From: an uncultured Bacteroidota bacterium
GTDB lineage: Bacteria; Bacteroidota; Bacteroidia; Flavobacteriales; Flavobacteriaceae
Assembly (NCBI GenBank): GCA_913062555.1
Contig: CAJXVU010000013.1
Location: forward strand, 1 to 64,000
DNA: 64,000 bases
Direction: 5' to 3'
In this document: piece by piece, positions 19,301 through 28,593 of the stretch
How positions within the stretch are numbered: position 1 is the stretch's first letter
Layout of the letters: every line of letters starts with the position of its first letter
Notes under the pieces: generated by a model
What the model was told of the DNA's origin: nothing
The model's input: the letters and a program-made list of their open reading frames with translations, nothing else
The model's database searches: none
Program-made: the position numbers and the translations under genes

Positions 19301-22300
19301 GTACATTGATTATTTATTACAGCAGAGATTATTGGTTCTGGATCAGAAGGTAATACAATAACAGGCGTTGATTTTATACATCCATAAGCATCTTTTACAT
19401 GGACATAGAAACTATTTGCATCTGCATAAAAAACGCTCGCAGAAGCCCAAAGAAGGTTAGTTGTCAATGGCGGAATAGCAGATGTTGTTAATTGATATAA
19501 ATATGGAGAAGTACCATTTGTTGCTATTGCACTAATCATTCCTGAATTTGGATTACAGTTTGAGTTTTTATCAACAGTCGCAGATATCCCTAAATCAATA
19601 GCCGATTCTGTAATATTAAAAGACACTGTTACTACACCACATCCAGTATTAGCCCCTGTAGTTTCTGTAATTAATACAAAATAAGTTCCATAAGGCAATG
19701 GCCCTAAATTGGTTATTGGTAAGGCACCTCCTGCCGGAACTGTTCCAGATCCAGTTATTCCGGTTGTTGTAATAGATAAGGACTCAAATATTTCATAATT
19801 CACATCAGTTGCTAAGCCATAAATACTATTTATAGTGAATGAAACGTTACCATCTGCACTACCAACACATGTAATATTATTTGAAATAACAGCATCAGCA
19901 ATTAAAGTTGAATTAGTTGGAATTGGTGATGTTGCCGATTCATAATAACTGCATCCTGTTGATGCATCATAAACTATAAATGTATAGGTGACTCCAGGTA
20001 TTAAACTAGTAAAAGTAGCCGATTGACTTCCTGGCAAATCTTCAGGAACCCATGTTCCTCCTGGTGGCGGAAGTGGAATAGATCCTTGATATATATCAAA
20101 GAAGAAAGGTCCAGCACTAACTAAAGTTGTACCAATACTAACTAAAGCTTCTCCTCCTAAAGAACAATTTACTGTTGAGGTTATTGAAATATCCAAATCA
20201 TTTGGTGGCGATGCAACTAGCACATCTTGAATCAAAATTGAACACCCATTAGTATCAACAACCAAAATTTGATACAACCCGAAATCAACAACATCAAACG
20301 TTGTTGAGACGGTACCACTCACATTAAGTTCAGACGCCGAATAACCGTTGGTACTAGTTACAAAATAATTATAAGGAGCAGTTCCTCCAGTTACACCATC
20401 AATAATAACCGACCCTTTTGAAACACCAGCTAGACTACAGGTTATATCTACGGCATGAGATGCTGCTACAATTGGATCAGGTTCTGATATTATAATGGTT
20501 TCTGCATCTGTACAAGATTTAGAATCAGTTAATGTAATTGTATAATTACCAGCCGATAAACCACTAGTTTGAGTTCCATAATCAACTCCAGTTGTGTTAT
20601 TGTATACATTAATTACAAACGCTGCTGTACCAACCGATGCATTAATTGTAATATCTATAGCCGCATTTGAATCTCCATTACATAAAATAGGTATGGTTTG
20701 AGCTACTGATATCATTTCAGGTAACGAAATAGCATTCACAATTTGTACTCCTGATTCAGAAACACAGCCATTTCCATTAGTAATTTGAAATTGATATGCC
20801 CCAACAGTAGGGGTTGAATAAACAAATGTTGATTCTGTTGTTCCTAAAGAAGAGAACCCCCCTCCATTTATGGAAACAGCGTACAGATATGGTGCTGTTC
20901 CTCCTGAAATTGTCCCAATAATTATGGCATCTGGTGAAGCTGTACAATCCAAACCTTTGTTTAAAACTGTACTCACGGTTAATGGTGGTATTGGGGGAAT
21001 AGTATAAGACTCACTATAGGTGCAATCGTTGGCACCTCTAACCTGAAAAGTATAAGTTCCTGGAGCTAGATTTGCAAAAATATTTGATGTTTGATATGCT
21101 GTAGCAGATGCTAACGGAGCAATAATTTGGTATTCTAAGGGGACTGAACCTCCTGTTATTCCTGAGATGGTTACATCAGAAGTTAAAGTTGGACAACTTA
21201 AAGGTGTATTAATAAAAGTTAAATCTGTTGGTGGATCCAGTGGATCTACTGTAATTGATGCAGCATTGAATATGCAGTTATTAGTATCATTTATAGTAAT
21301 AGTATATGTTCCTGCTGTTAACCCAGTGAATGTATTTCCTGACTGAAAAGTAATTCCATCTATACTATACAAATATGGTGGTGTTCCTCCTGTTACTCCT
21401 GAAACTGTAATAACTCCAGTGCTTGTACAGCTATAATTTGTGGTTAAAGTTACTGTGCCATTCACCGCAGCAAGGGCTATAATAGTCACAGTTTGTGGAG
21501 TCGTAACACATACATCTGTTCCAAAGGTGTATTGTACTGCTACGTCATAATCACCTGCTGCAAGTCCTGTGAAAATTGGAGAGCTAAAGAATGTAACTCC
21601 TCCATCAATACTGTATTCTAGAGTATTTCCGTTAGCATTTGTTACATTGATATTTATCGTTCCTACATCTCCTGCATCTGAACATAAAATATCTGTTCTT
21701 GTAATATTAAAATCAGGAGCAGGGATAGCATCTACATTTATAGTTGCAACCGCTGAACAATTATTAGAATCCATAACTGTTATATTATAAATTCCAGCTG
21801 AGGTAACATTTATGATTGGTGTTGTTTGAAAATTCGTCGTACTATTCACAAAATAGAAATATGGTGGTGTTCCACCAGCCGGATAAACCGTAATCTCACC
21901 ATCGATACAGGTTAAAGGTTGCGTAATTGCGGCAGTAGCTGTTAATAATGGGGGGTTGATAATTTCAATAGCTTCTGTAAAAGCACAACCATCTTCAGTT
22001 GAAACATTTATTGTATAGATTCCGGGATTTAAATTACTAAATGTATAATCACTTGCCACAATAGGTCCAACACTATTAATTAGCGTTGCGCCAAGATAAA
22101 TTGAAAAGAAATATTGCGGATCTGCATCATTGGCAGCAATATGAACGCTACCTAATTCTCCATTACAATATGGTTGTGTGATAATTGTTGAAACGGTAAA
22201 ATTTCTTTCTCTAATTTGAACATCAGGAACGGTAAAAATACATGGATTAGGTGATACCCCGACTTGTCTGATATAAACAGTATAAAAACCTGGCGAAGTA

Positions 22301-24561
22301 ATTGAAAAAATATTACTAGCTTGATAGTTGACCCCATCGATACTGTACTCGTAACCGCTTGGGACATCATTAACAACAATTTCTCCAAGAGTAGTACAAA
22401 TGATGTCTCTTGACGTAACAGTAGGTACTAATAAGTTTGTATATACGTTAAAATAAAATTGGTTAAAACACCCCCCTTGATAATTTAATGTTAATCGATA
22501 TTGTCCTGACGCATCAACAAAATAATCTGACCCTGTAGCTACTTGATTCCAGACACAAGTTCCATCTTCATTAGCACAATCTTGATTTGCAACAGAAGCA
22601 CAACTAGTTTCATTCAATTTTTCCCATATCATAGATGTAGCATCTGTAATATACGTCTGGATGAATCTTGAATCATTCGCTCCACATAAGAATATATTAG
22701 GCAGTAATTTTCCATCATTGGGACATGTGACTATTTGATCTGCATACGGTAATACTGGGTTTGGTACATTGGCTCCAAAAGTAATAACATTATACGATTG
22801 CTCAATAGATTGACAAGGTGCTACCGCTATATTAAATGAATAATATGTCCCAGTGCTCGTAACTGTAATAGATTGTGTTGTACCAATTTCTGGAGTACCA
22901 GTGGGACTTGTTGACCATGAATATGAATCATAACCGTTGGCGGCCGTTAACAGGACACTATCTCCACACAAAATTACATCTTCAGTAAATGTACAATTGA
23001 GATCTGCCAAAAAATTAGTCGCAGCCGGGGTTAACAAACAACCTGTATTACTACTTATACTTGGATCATCAGTAATCTCAAAAGCAGGATTTAGTGTTCC
23101 GTAATACGTTACAAATGCTTGATTGCTTACTAAATTAGAACAGGCATCACTGAGTAAACTACAAGATTCAACAATAGTTACTTTAAATCGAATTTCTGAA
23201 ACAGGATCATTTTCTTCTACCACTGATTCGTCAACTCTAAAAATAATTTCTCTGGTAGTTGCATTATAGCTTTCAACAGTTACACCTGCAGGAAGAGAGA
23301 TAATATCGGTAGGATAGTTAAAAACAATGTTTGTTGGTAGTATATCCCTAATTCTAATGTTTGTAGCATCATCATTTCCAATGTTCTGAAATCCAATGAC
23401 ATAATTTAGCTCATCACCAAGATTTACTAACTGACCACCAATATCGCTTCCAAAGATGTCCTCAACTATTTTTGTGAGCAAAATGTTAGGCTCTATTATT
23501 TCAACTGCTAAAGCCAATAGATATTGAAAATAAGTATCTCCACTAGTTTCCAGACGTACCGTTGCAGAGGTGGCATCATTTGCAATAACTGTATTCCCAG
23601 GATTTGGAACGACCATTACACCAGTATCAAACCCTAAGGTATTTGTACTATTAGGAATTCTATTATTAACAGGCAGAGCACTTAATTGAGTTACCGAGCT
23701 GTTAAAAAAGTTACTTTCCGGACGATCAACAGTTGAGAGTCTTACGCCATTAAGTAATAAACGGTCTCCTTGAATTGGTTTATCTCCTTCTAAGGTGGCA
23801 AATGCAAAATTTGCTCTAACTGGTGCTGGCGCTGGGATTGTTCTGAATCCTGAAACAGGAATATCCAAAACAGGATTGCCTCCAGCGACACTAATAGCAC
23901 TGAAGCCATCAAAACTGGTAATAGATTTCCCAGGGACTGTAGGGTCTTCATAAACTATAAATAAAGACCATCCTGCAGAATTCCCTGTGCCATTTCTAGG
24001 GGAATAAGATCCGGTTTGACCTTGCGCTGATGATACATTGGCAATTGTATATGTTCCTAAATCTGATGTTAAACCCGTTACAATAGATGTTACGTCAGCA
24101 TAACAGGCATATGGGAAGCTATTGCCTCCATCTACAGATGCTCCATTAGCATCAAAAATAACGCTACCTACAACATCATTGTACCCTCCTGTTGGACCTT
24201 TAAATTTTATGTTAGTAATAGGTTCTGATCCTTTGGTAACTGCTCCCCAATATAAACCAGCATGGATAATTTTATAACAATTAGGATTTGGTATTTCTAA
24301 ATCGGCGCTAGAAGAATTATAGGTTGATACATCTCCATCAATGTCAATATATTGCATATTAACATTGTGATTATAAACTGAATTATTATTAAATGCATTA
24401 TTATCAGGTCCTAAAATATTATTTCCAATTAGGACAATATCTCCTTTAACATCTTGATCAAATCTAGGTGTAAATGGCACGAAATTTTGTGCAAAAGACT
24501 GTAAACCAAATAAAAACAATAAAGCAACTAGACAAATCTTAACATAAGTAGGTTTTTTCAT
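16327..24561 (-). CDS. Giant SprB-like adhesin with type-B T9SS sorting domain
   Basis: 2744 residues. Signal peptide ending QSFAQ; an N-terminal conserved region to about 350 (NPNCYKIIHAGLYWGAV); a DUF11-like domain about 357-507 (LLTKIVEDIFGSD, GFQNIGNDDATNIRIRDILP); a Cys-containing Ig-like segment to about 705; then about 22 SprB-type repeats of 80-95 residues, each with GGTPPY-like and GTYTVTVTDTNGC-like motifs; finally a gliding-type CTD from about 2660 (FTPNGDGVLDEW, IFDRYGRAI, LPTGDYWYVVKL). Secreted by the type IX system and probably displayed as a surface or gliding adhesin. Its PorP/SprF follows. Confidence 0.95.
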   Translation of the reverse strand: MKKPTYVKICLVALLFLFGLQSFAQNFVPFTPRFDQDVKGDIVLIGNNILGPDNNAFNNNSVYNHNVNMQYIDIDGDVSTYNSSSADLEIPNPNCYKIIHAGLYWGAVTKGSEPITNIKFKGPTGGYNDVVGSVIFDANGASVDGGNSFPYACYADVTSIVTGLTSDLGTYTIANVSSAQGQTGSYSPRNGTGNSAGWSLFIVYEDPTVPGKSITSFDGFSAISVAGGNPVLDIPVSGFRTIPAPAPVRANFAFATLEGDKPIQGDRLLLNGVRLSTVDRPESNFFNSSVTQLSALPVNNRIPNSTNTLGFDTGVMVVPNPGNTVIANDATSATVRLETSGDTYFQYLLALAVEIIEPNILLTKIVEDIFGSDIGGQLVNLGDELNYVIGFQNIGNDDATNIRIRDILPTNIVFNYPTDIISLPAGVTVESYNATTREIIFRVDESVVEENDPVSEIRFKVTIVESCSLLSDACSNLVSNQAFVTYYGTLNPAFEITDDPSISSNTGCLLTPAATNFLADLNCTFTEDVILCGDSVLLTAANGYDSYSWSTSPTGTPEIGTTQSITVTSTGTYYSFNIAVAPCQSIEQSYNVITFGANVPNPVLPYADQIVTCPNDGKLLPNIFLCGANDSRFIQTYITDATSMIWEKLNETSCASVANQDCANEDGTCVWNQVATGSDYFVDASGQYRLTLNYQGGCFNQFYFNVYTNLLVPTVTSRDIICTTLGEIVVNDVPSGYEYSIDGVNYQASNIFSITSPGFYTVYIRQVGVSPNPCIFTVPDVQIRERNFTVSTIITQPYCNGELGSVHIAANDADPQYFFSIYLGATLINSVGPIVASDYTFSNLNPGIYTINVSTEDGCAFTEAIEIINPPLLTATAAITQPLTCIDGEITVYPAGGTPPYFYFVNSTTNFQTTPIINVTSAGIYNITVMDSNNCSAVATINVDAIPAPDFNITRTDILCSDAGDVGTININVTNANGNTLEYSIDGGVTFFSSPIFTGLAAGDYDVAVQYTFGTDVCVTTPQTVTIIALAAVNGTVTLTTNYSCTSTGVITVSGVTGGTPPYLYSIDGITFQSGNTFTGLTAGTYTITINDTNNCIFNAASITVDPLDPPTDLTFINTPLSCPTLTSDVTISGITGGSVPLEYQIIAPLASATAYQTSNIFANLAPGTYTFQVRGANDCTYSESYTIPPIPPLTVSTVLNKGLDCTASPDAIIIGTISGGTAPYLYAVSINGGGFSSLGTTESTFVYSTPTVGAYQFQITNGNGCVSESGVQIVNAISLPEMISVAQTIPILCNGDSNAAIDITINASVGTAAFVINVYNNTTGVDYGTQTSGLSAGNYTITLTDSKSCTDAETIIISEPDPIVAASHAVDITCSLAGVSKGSVIIDGVTGGTAPYNYFVTSTNGYSASELNVSGTVSTTFDVVDFGLYQILVVDTNGCSILIQDVLVASPPNDLDISITSTVNCSLGGEALVSIGTTLVSAGPFFFDIYQGSIPLPPPGGTWVPEDLPGSQSATFTSLIPGVTYTFIVYDASTGCSYYESATSPIPTNSTLIADAVISNNITCVGSADGNVSFTINSIYGLATDVNYEIFESLSITTTGITGSGTVPAGGALPITNLGPLPYGTYFVLITETTGANTGCGVVTVSFNITESAIDLGISATVDKNSNCNPNSGMISAIATNGTSPYLYQLTTSAIPPLTTNLLWASASVFYADANSFYVHVKDAYGCIKSTPVIVLPSDPEPIISAVINNQCTVVDGAFEIDVTLVSTGIAPYAYRIDGGTFQTLTAPFAISNLVSGTHTIEIQDANGCGNLVSVDVFAPLNLIPDVTIIPSCINDDGQISITGSGGSGSYSYSISPNPTSITLAGNVFSGVPSGAYIVTITDITTLCSEDVGIVVPEAILPSFTTSPAAVTCFGDNTGSFELNVNGYSGPYNYEVFDSINTSVFGVVSANTSINPIIITGLFAGSYTVEITETASPFCSNTSGVIISSPTDALTVVANETSNVTCDDDSGTITAIASGGWGTYEYELTGTATVSFSSNGTFTNLSAGTYTVNVRDAGGCITSDNITFTIPSPIGTTVNTSTTLLSCFGDTNAVITANATSGGAGTGYSYTLNMLSPTVSSSGPQSSNVFTDLGAGTYNMVVKDGYNCEFISGDIIITEPIQVQATLGASTAPTCTTDATLNLSATGGTGTYTYSDDATFTTVLGTFATSVTFLATPGTYQYYVRDANGCSDNVSNEITIDTLPALEVNLEATDVFINCVGDNTGRIVATAQGGLGSYAYTLQDGSGNDILPAPTQDSPGVFASLLAGTYQVRVESGDCLSTSVIINITEPSSPLVANYTLTVVTCSGSNDAILEITASGGTGTLKYAISPQLNQFFDSPIFEDLAPGAYQAIAQDEFGCFVIIDLTINDPIPVVLNIAGGSILPEVCQGDMDGEFSVSISGGNMPYSVSLDEINGTYSTGLLTQTEFGFTGLAGGDHVVYVRDALGCESEWNITFPESVLIDPMVAVEFGCVNNLSFNTVTNTVTVTVDDNISDLSDLDYSLDGAPYQTSNVFVDVPTGASHFIDVRHTNGCTQRTEFFDIPSFDPLTLALEEGEINQITAISDGGSAPYEYILNGESLGNTNTFIIYETGTYTVTVTDTNGCMATASIFMEFIDVCISNYFTPNGDGVLDEWGPGCTNQYPNLMFDIFDRYGRAIATLRQGEKWNGKYKGNELPTGDYWYVVKLNDANDNRHFVGHFTLYR

Positions 24562-24618
24562 GATTATATATATTTTACACTTTTGTCTACGTGGGGAATC
24601 GCTTAAAAAATGTGAGGT

Positions 24619-26967
24619 CTATTTTTCTATTTTTACTATTGACAGCTTTCTATTATAAGGTCTGCCCTTGTTTGATTGCATTGCCTTTTTAGCCGCCTCT
24701 ATGTTGCTGAATTTTTCATAGTAAATAAAATATTTACTTGAATTTAGATCATAGAAGAAATCTATATTTTCTCGTCCTGCTGATATGGCTTTAGTTAAAA
24801 ACTTATCTCTTTTGTTGACATCACTATGCACTGCAAGAACCATGTAATATCCTTCATCAACATTCTTAACATCCTTAACAATTTGAATATTATCTAAGAC
24901 TCGCTCTTCTCCAAAATCAAAGTCTTCTTCTTTAAATAATTGATTAGAACCAATACCGGTATTCTGTTTTATTTGAACAAGCCTAGCCCTATCTTTTTCA
25001 TATCTATCTTCTTCATTATCATAAAGTGCTCGTTTTATTCTTCGATTACGCTCAAATTCTAAATCAACATCAATTCTTTCTAATCTTGAAACCAAAGTTA
25101 CCTGTGATCTTAAAGATTGTTCCTGTTCTTCTTTTAATTGTTGAATTGCAGCACGATAATACTGGTTGGTAGCATCATTTTTATTCGATATAGTTTTATG
25201 TCTATCATTATATTGCTGCTCTAATTCTAGAATGTTTTTATTTCTTTCACTAATAGTATAATCCACTTCTATTTTCAATGCTTCTAAAGCTCTATTCTGC
25301 GCTGTTATACTTTTAAAAGGTTTGGGCTCTTGATAAATACCTTGTTCGCTTAAATCGTTTTCTTCTTTTAAAGCTTCGAGGTCTTTATTTTTACGCTCAA
25401 CAGCAAGGTCTAATCTGCTAAGTAAATCCTCTTGTTTTAGTTTAGATGCTTTGGCTAATTCTGTTATACTAAACATCGATACCGCCGTCTCATCTTTATG
25501 TGTTATAGATCTCTTAACTTTTTCTTCAGCCGCTACCACTAACCTTGCTTCTTCCTCCTTTTTAACTTTAGTGGCTAATATTATAGCCTCAAGTTGTTCT
25601 TCTTTTATACGAGCCTCTTCATCTGCTTTAGCTTTAGCTTTTTGTTGTGCTTCTTCCTCCTTTTTAACTTTAGCCGCTAATATTATAGCTTCAAGTTGTT
25701 CTTCTTTTATACGAGCATCTTCATCTGCTTTGGCTTGAGCTACTTGTTTTGCTTCTTCCTCCTTTTTAACTTTAGCCGCTAATGCTATAGCCTCAAGTTG
25801 TTCTTCTTTTATACGAGCATCTTCATCTGCTTTGGCTTGGGCTACTTGTTGTGCTTCTTCCTCCTTTTTAACTTTAGTCCCTAATGCTATAGTCTCAAGT
25901 TGTTCTTCTTTTATACGAGCCTCTTCATCTGCTTTGGCTTTGGCTTCAACTCGTTTTGCGCGGTCACCAATATTTTTAGATGGCTTCGCTAAAACACGGT
26001 TGCTTTTTTTAGGTATAATAATGGCTGTTTCTTCATCATCTCCACCATAATAATAGCGCTCCTTATTTTTAAATCTATATGCCAATGTAATTTCATGTGA
26101 AGCCCCAAATGTTTCTAAATCACCTATAGCTTTTTCAAAATTATACTCGACGGCAATTTGTTCTGTAATGTTTATACCAATCCCTCCTGAAATTCCATAG
26201 GTTGTATTATAACCAACTTGTCCCCAAATACCCTTAGGAACTGTAAGCATCGCTATTCCAGAAATAATGGTTTGATCTTTTTTAAATTCAGATCTGATTA
26301 AGGTGGAAAATTTACTCTCATCAAAAAAGCCTCGAGCATCCATATAACCTGTATACATTAAATGAGCCTGTATACTTTGTTGCGGGTTCTCTTCAATTAA
26401 CTCAGAAGCTTTTAAATTATATTGTACTAGGTTGTTGACAGATAATCCAAAATCAAAAAACTGTGTTCCATAATTAACCCCAGGACTTATACTTAGAAGG
26501 AAATTTGATGGCATATTATTTAATGATGGATCTGGAACATTAGTTAAAACGTTCCCATCATTAACACCACTTTTATAAAATCCTAGATTTAAACCAAAAG
26601 TTAAATTACTTTCTTGTTGAAGTCTAACATTGTATGCAAAGTTCAAAATTCCTCCAAACGAAGTTAATACGCCAAAATTTTGTTGAAATAAGCCAACTCC
26701 AACACCAATATTTTCTCTAAACCTGCCAGAATAACTAGCTAAATAGGTTAATGGAGCATCATCAAACTGGACCCATTCTCTTTTGTTAGTAAAACTGATA
26801 TACTTATTTGACTCCCTTACAAAACTAAAAGTTGGGTTAATATTAAATCTATTAAATTTTAGAGAATTTCTTACTGGTATTGCAAGCGAAGCGACTCCAT
26901 CTTCTTGCGAATAGGTAAACTGCGTTGCACAGAAAAAAATCAATATAATAAATAGATTTATTTTCAT
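24619..26967 (-). CDS. PorP/SprF barrel fused to 34-residue repeats and SPOR-like domain
   Basis: 782 residues. Signal peptide ending TYSQ; PorP/SprF domain about 20-315 (RNSLKFNRFNINPTFSF, HEITLAYRFKNKERY). About 339-474 hold four near-identical 34-residue repeats (AKADEEARIKEEQLEAIAL, AAKVKKEEEA), surely a long charged helix. Coiled coil continues to about 700. The last 76 residues (YYMVLAVHSDVNKRDKFL, YFIYYEKFSNIEAAKKAM) have the SPOR pattern, a peptidoglycan-binding fold. One base separates it from the upstream cargo gene. Ordinary PorP/SprF proteins are about 300-330 residues, so the extension is the unusual part. SPOR call is by eye only. Confidence 0.88.
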   Translation of the reverse strand: MKINLFIILIFFCATQFTYSQEDGVASLAIPVRNSLKFNRFNINPTFSFVRESNKYISFTNKREWVQFDDAPLTYLASYSGRFRENIGVGVGLFQQNFGVLTSFGGILNFAYNVRLQQESNLTFGLNLGFYKSGVNDGNVLTNVPDPSLNNMPSNFLLSISPGVNYGTQFFDFGLSVNNLVQYNLKASELIEENPQQSIQAHLMYTGYMDARGFFDESKFSTLIRSEFKKDQTIISGIAMLTVPKGIWGQVGYNTTYGISGGIGINITEQIAVEYNFEKAIGDLETFGASHEITLAYRFKNKERYYYGGDDEETAIIIPKKSNRVLAKPSKNIGDRAKRVEAKAKADEEARIKEEQLETIALGTKVKKEEEAQQVAQAKADEDARIKEEQLEAIALAAKVKKEEEAKQVAQAKADEDARIKEEQLEAIILAAKVKKEEEAQQKAKAKADEEARIKEEQLEAIILATKVKKEEEARLVVAAEEKVKRSITHKDETAVSMFSITELAKASKLKQEDLLSRLDLAVERKNKDLEALKEENDLSEQGIYQEPKPFKSITAQNRALEALKIEVDYTISERNKNILELEQQYNDRHKTISNKNDATNQYYRAAIQQLKEEQEQSLRSQVTLVSRLERIDVDLEFERNRRIKRALYDNEEDRYEKDRARLVQIKQNTGIGSNQLFKEEDFDFGEERVLDNIQIVKDVKNVDEGYYMVLAVHSDVNKRDKFLTKAISAGRENIDFFYDLNSSKYFIYYEKFSNIEAAKKAMQSNKGRPYNRKLSIVKIEK
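25546..25953 (-). repeat. Four tandem 102-bp repeats in coding sequence
   Basis: The block CTTCCTCCTTTTTAAC recurs at 25551, 25653, 25755 and 25857, exactly 102 bases apart. The copies differ at only a few bases, so they arose by recent duplication or are kept alike by recombination. They encode the charged 34-residue units of the PorP/SprF fusion. The unit is a whole number of codons, so copy number can change without frameshift. Confidence 0.92.
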
Positions 26968-26968
26968 G

Positions 26969-28405
26969 TTATTTTATAACTGTTATCGAACCCTTTTTTG
27001 TTTTATTATTTTGTGTTGTGATAACATAATAATAAACCGGGTTTACGTTTTTAAATTTCAATTCATCTTGTGGCCAATTATTTTGGTAATCACTTGTTTG
27101 TAAAACTATTTTACCATAAGAATCCATAATAATCACTTCTGTATTTGTTCCGGCCACATATTCTATCGGAATCATCCATGTATCATTAATATTATCTCCA
27201 TTTGGACTTATTAAATTTGGTATGTTAGCTATATCTGGAAAGGGTTCGCTAATTATAAAATCAAATTCCTCCGACACATTACATCCAATGGTTTGGGTAA
27301 CAACAACTTTATAGTTTCCAGGTTCTGATACTTCGTAGCTACTATTAATAGCTCCAGCAACAACAGCGTCGTCCAAATACCATATAAACTCAGGAGTATT
27401 CGCTGTTGTGCTTACAGTAACTATTATTGTTCCCCCTTCTTCCAAGAAGATTATTTCGTCAATATCTATGCTACTTGAGAAACCAGTAGTATCAAGATCG
27501 ATTGAAGCATTAGCTACACAGTCACCTAGATCTATGCTAACTTCATAATAGCCAGATTCATTTGTAACTAACATTTGGTTTGTAGCATCAGCAATTATTT
27601 CACCATCTTTAAACCATTGATAGCTATTTCCATTTATGGCATTTAAAGTTGTTGATCCTTGTGTAGAGCAATAAGGGTTACCTAAACTAGAACTAATTGA
27701 AGCGGTTATTTCACCAGAAGAGGATTCACTAACTGTAACTCGATTTGAAAAAGAATTAGACGTACAAGAACCATAATCTGTTTCAACATAATAAATACCC
27801 GGTTCTGTTACAGATAAGGTCTCACCTGAAGCAACCAAAATCGACGTTGTTAGACTTGTTTCTTTGAACCAATTGAAAGATAATGAAGGATATTGTAATG
27901 GCGAATTGTTTGATGGACTACCGGGATTATCTATACTTAATAAGTAACTACCTCCAGAACAAAATACGGCATTTTCAATTAAATTATTAATTGAAAATGG
28001 TTCATCTTGAACTTTATAGTAAGCTGGAAAAGACACAGAACCTGTACTTGTTGCAACTGGAGCTGTACTCTTTATTCTAACTTTATAAGTTTCAGAAGAA
28101 ATTGTTGTTGGAAGTGAAAAACCTAAAGTTGCTGGAGATGTTGTAACAGCGCCTTGAGCAGAGGTATTAACTATTATAGGAATAGCGAAACTTCCCGTAT
28201 CATCAGAAAGTTCAATTATAAATTGATTGCTTGGGCTTAATCCTGATTCTGGAGAAAACGTAAACGTTACATAGTAAGTATTAAAAGACTCACTTGCACA
28301 AGCTTGACTAAAACCCAAACTAGGTGTACTAATTACTATCTGTGCACTAAGTGTAGAAGTTAAAGAAAAAAGAAAGAAAATAATTAAAGTAAAGTTTCTC
28401 ATCAT
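26969..28405 (-). CDS. Ig-like secreted protein with type-B T9SS sorting domain
   Basis: 478 residues. Signal peptide ending LSAQ. Several Ig/PKD-like modules follow, each with Cys near its ends (CASESF, FCSGGSYLLS, YGSCTSNSF, YCSTQGSTTLNAINGNSYQW). The C-terminal 80 residues form a gliding-motility-type CTD: LISPNGDNINDTWMIP, VIIMDSYGKIVLQTS, NPVYYYVITT. First gene of the four-gene secretion operon; its stop is one base from the start of the PorP/SprF fusion, which is therefore its likely export partner. Confidence 0.92.
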   Translation of the reverse strand: MMRNFTLIIFFLFSLTSTLSAQIVISTPSLGFSQACASESFNTYYVTFTFSPESGLSPSNQFIIELSDDTGSFAIPIIVNTSAQGAVTTSPATLGFSLPTTISSETYKVRIKSTAPVATSTGSVSFPAYYKVQDEPFSINNLIENAVFCSGGSYLLSIDNPGSPSNNSPLQYPSLSFNWFKETSLTTSILVASGETLSVTEPGIYYVETDYGSCTSNSFSNRVTVSESSSGEITASISSSLGNPYCSTQGSTTLNAINGNSYQWFKDGEIIADATNQMLVTNESGYYEVSIDLGDCVANASIDLDTTGFSSSIDIDEIIFLEEGGTIIVTVSTTANTPEFIWYLDDAVVAGAINSSYEVSEPGNYKVVVTQTIGCNVSEEFDFIISEPFPDIANIPNLISPNGDNINDTWMIPIEYVAGTNTEVIIMDSYGKIVLQTSDYQNNWPQDELKFKNVNPVYYYVITTQNNKTKKGSITVIK

Positions 28406-28460
28406 ACATTATCTATTTACTAATCAAATGGTTTACGATTTGTAATGTTTTAACGTTGTT

Positions 28461-28482
28461 ATTGCTTAAAACATTAAGCAAT
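28461..28482. repeat. Inverted repeat upstream of T9SS operon
   Basis: ATTGCTTA and TAAGCAAT separated by six bases, in the 188-base gap between the beta-helix gene and the operon. No T-run on the minus strand, so an operator or a weak transcript end are both possible. Confidence 0.4.
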
Positions 28483-28593
28483 AATTTTCTTAGCTATAGT
28501 AAAAAATGGATGAGGGAAATAAATGAGATAAGTCTAAGAATTTATAGTACTATTTTACTGATTAAACAGATTTTATTAAGCTCAATTTTAATC

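Noticed and set aside
25451-25738. Open frame on the plus strand opposite the tandem repeats, with apparent Ala/Ser-rich repeats
   Set aside because: It is the antisense of the 102-base repeats. The minus-strand frame is longer, has a signal peptide and a known domain, and explains the repeats.
25546-25953. CRISPR-like array
   Set aside because: Repeats are 102 bases with no unique spacers and lie in frame inside a coding gene.
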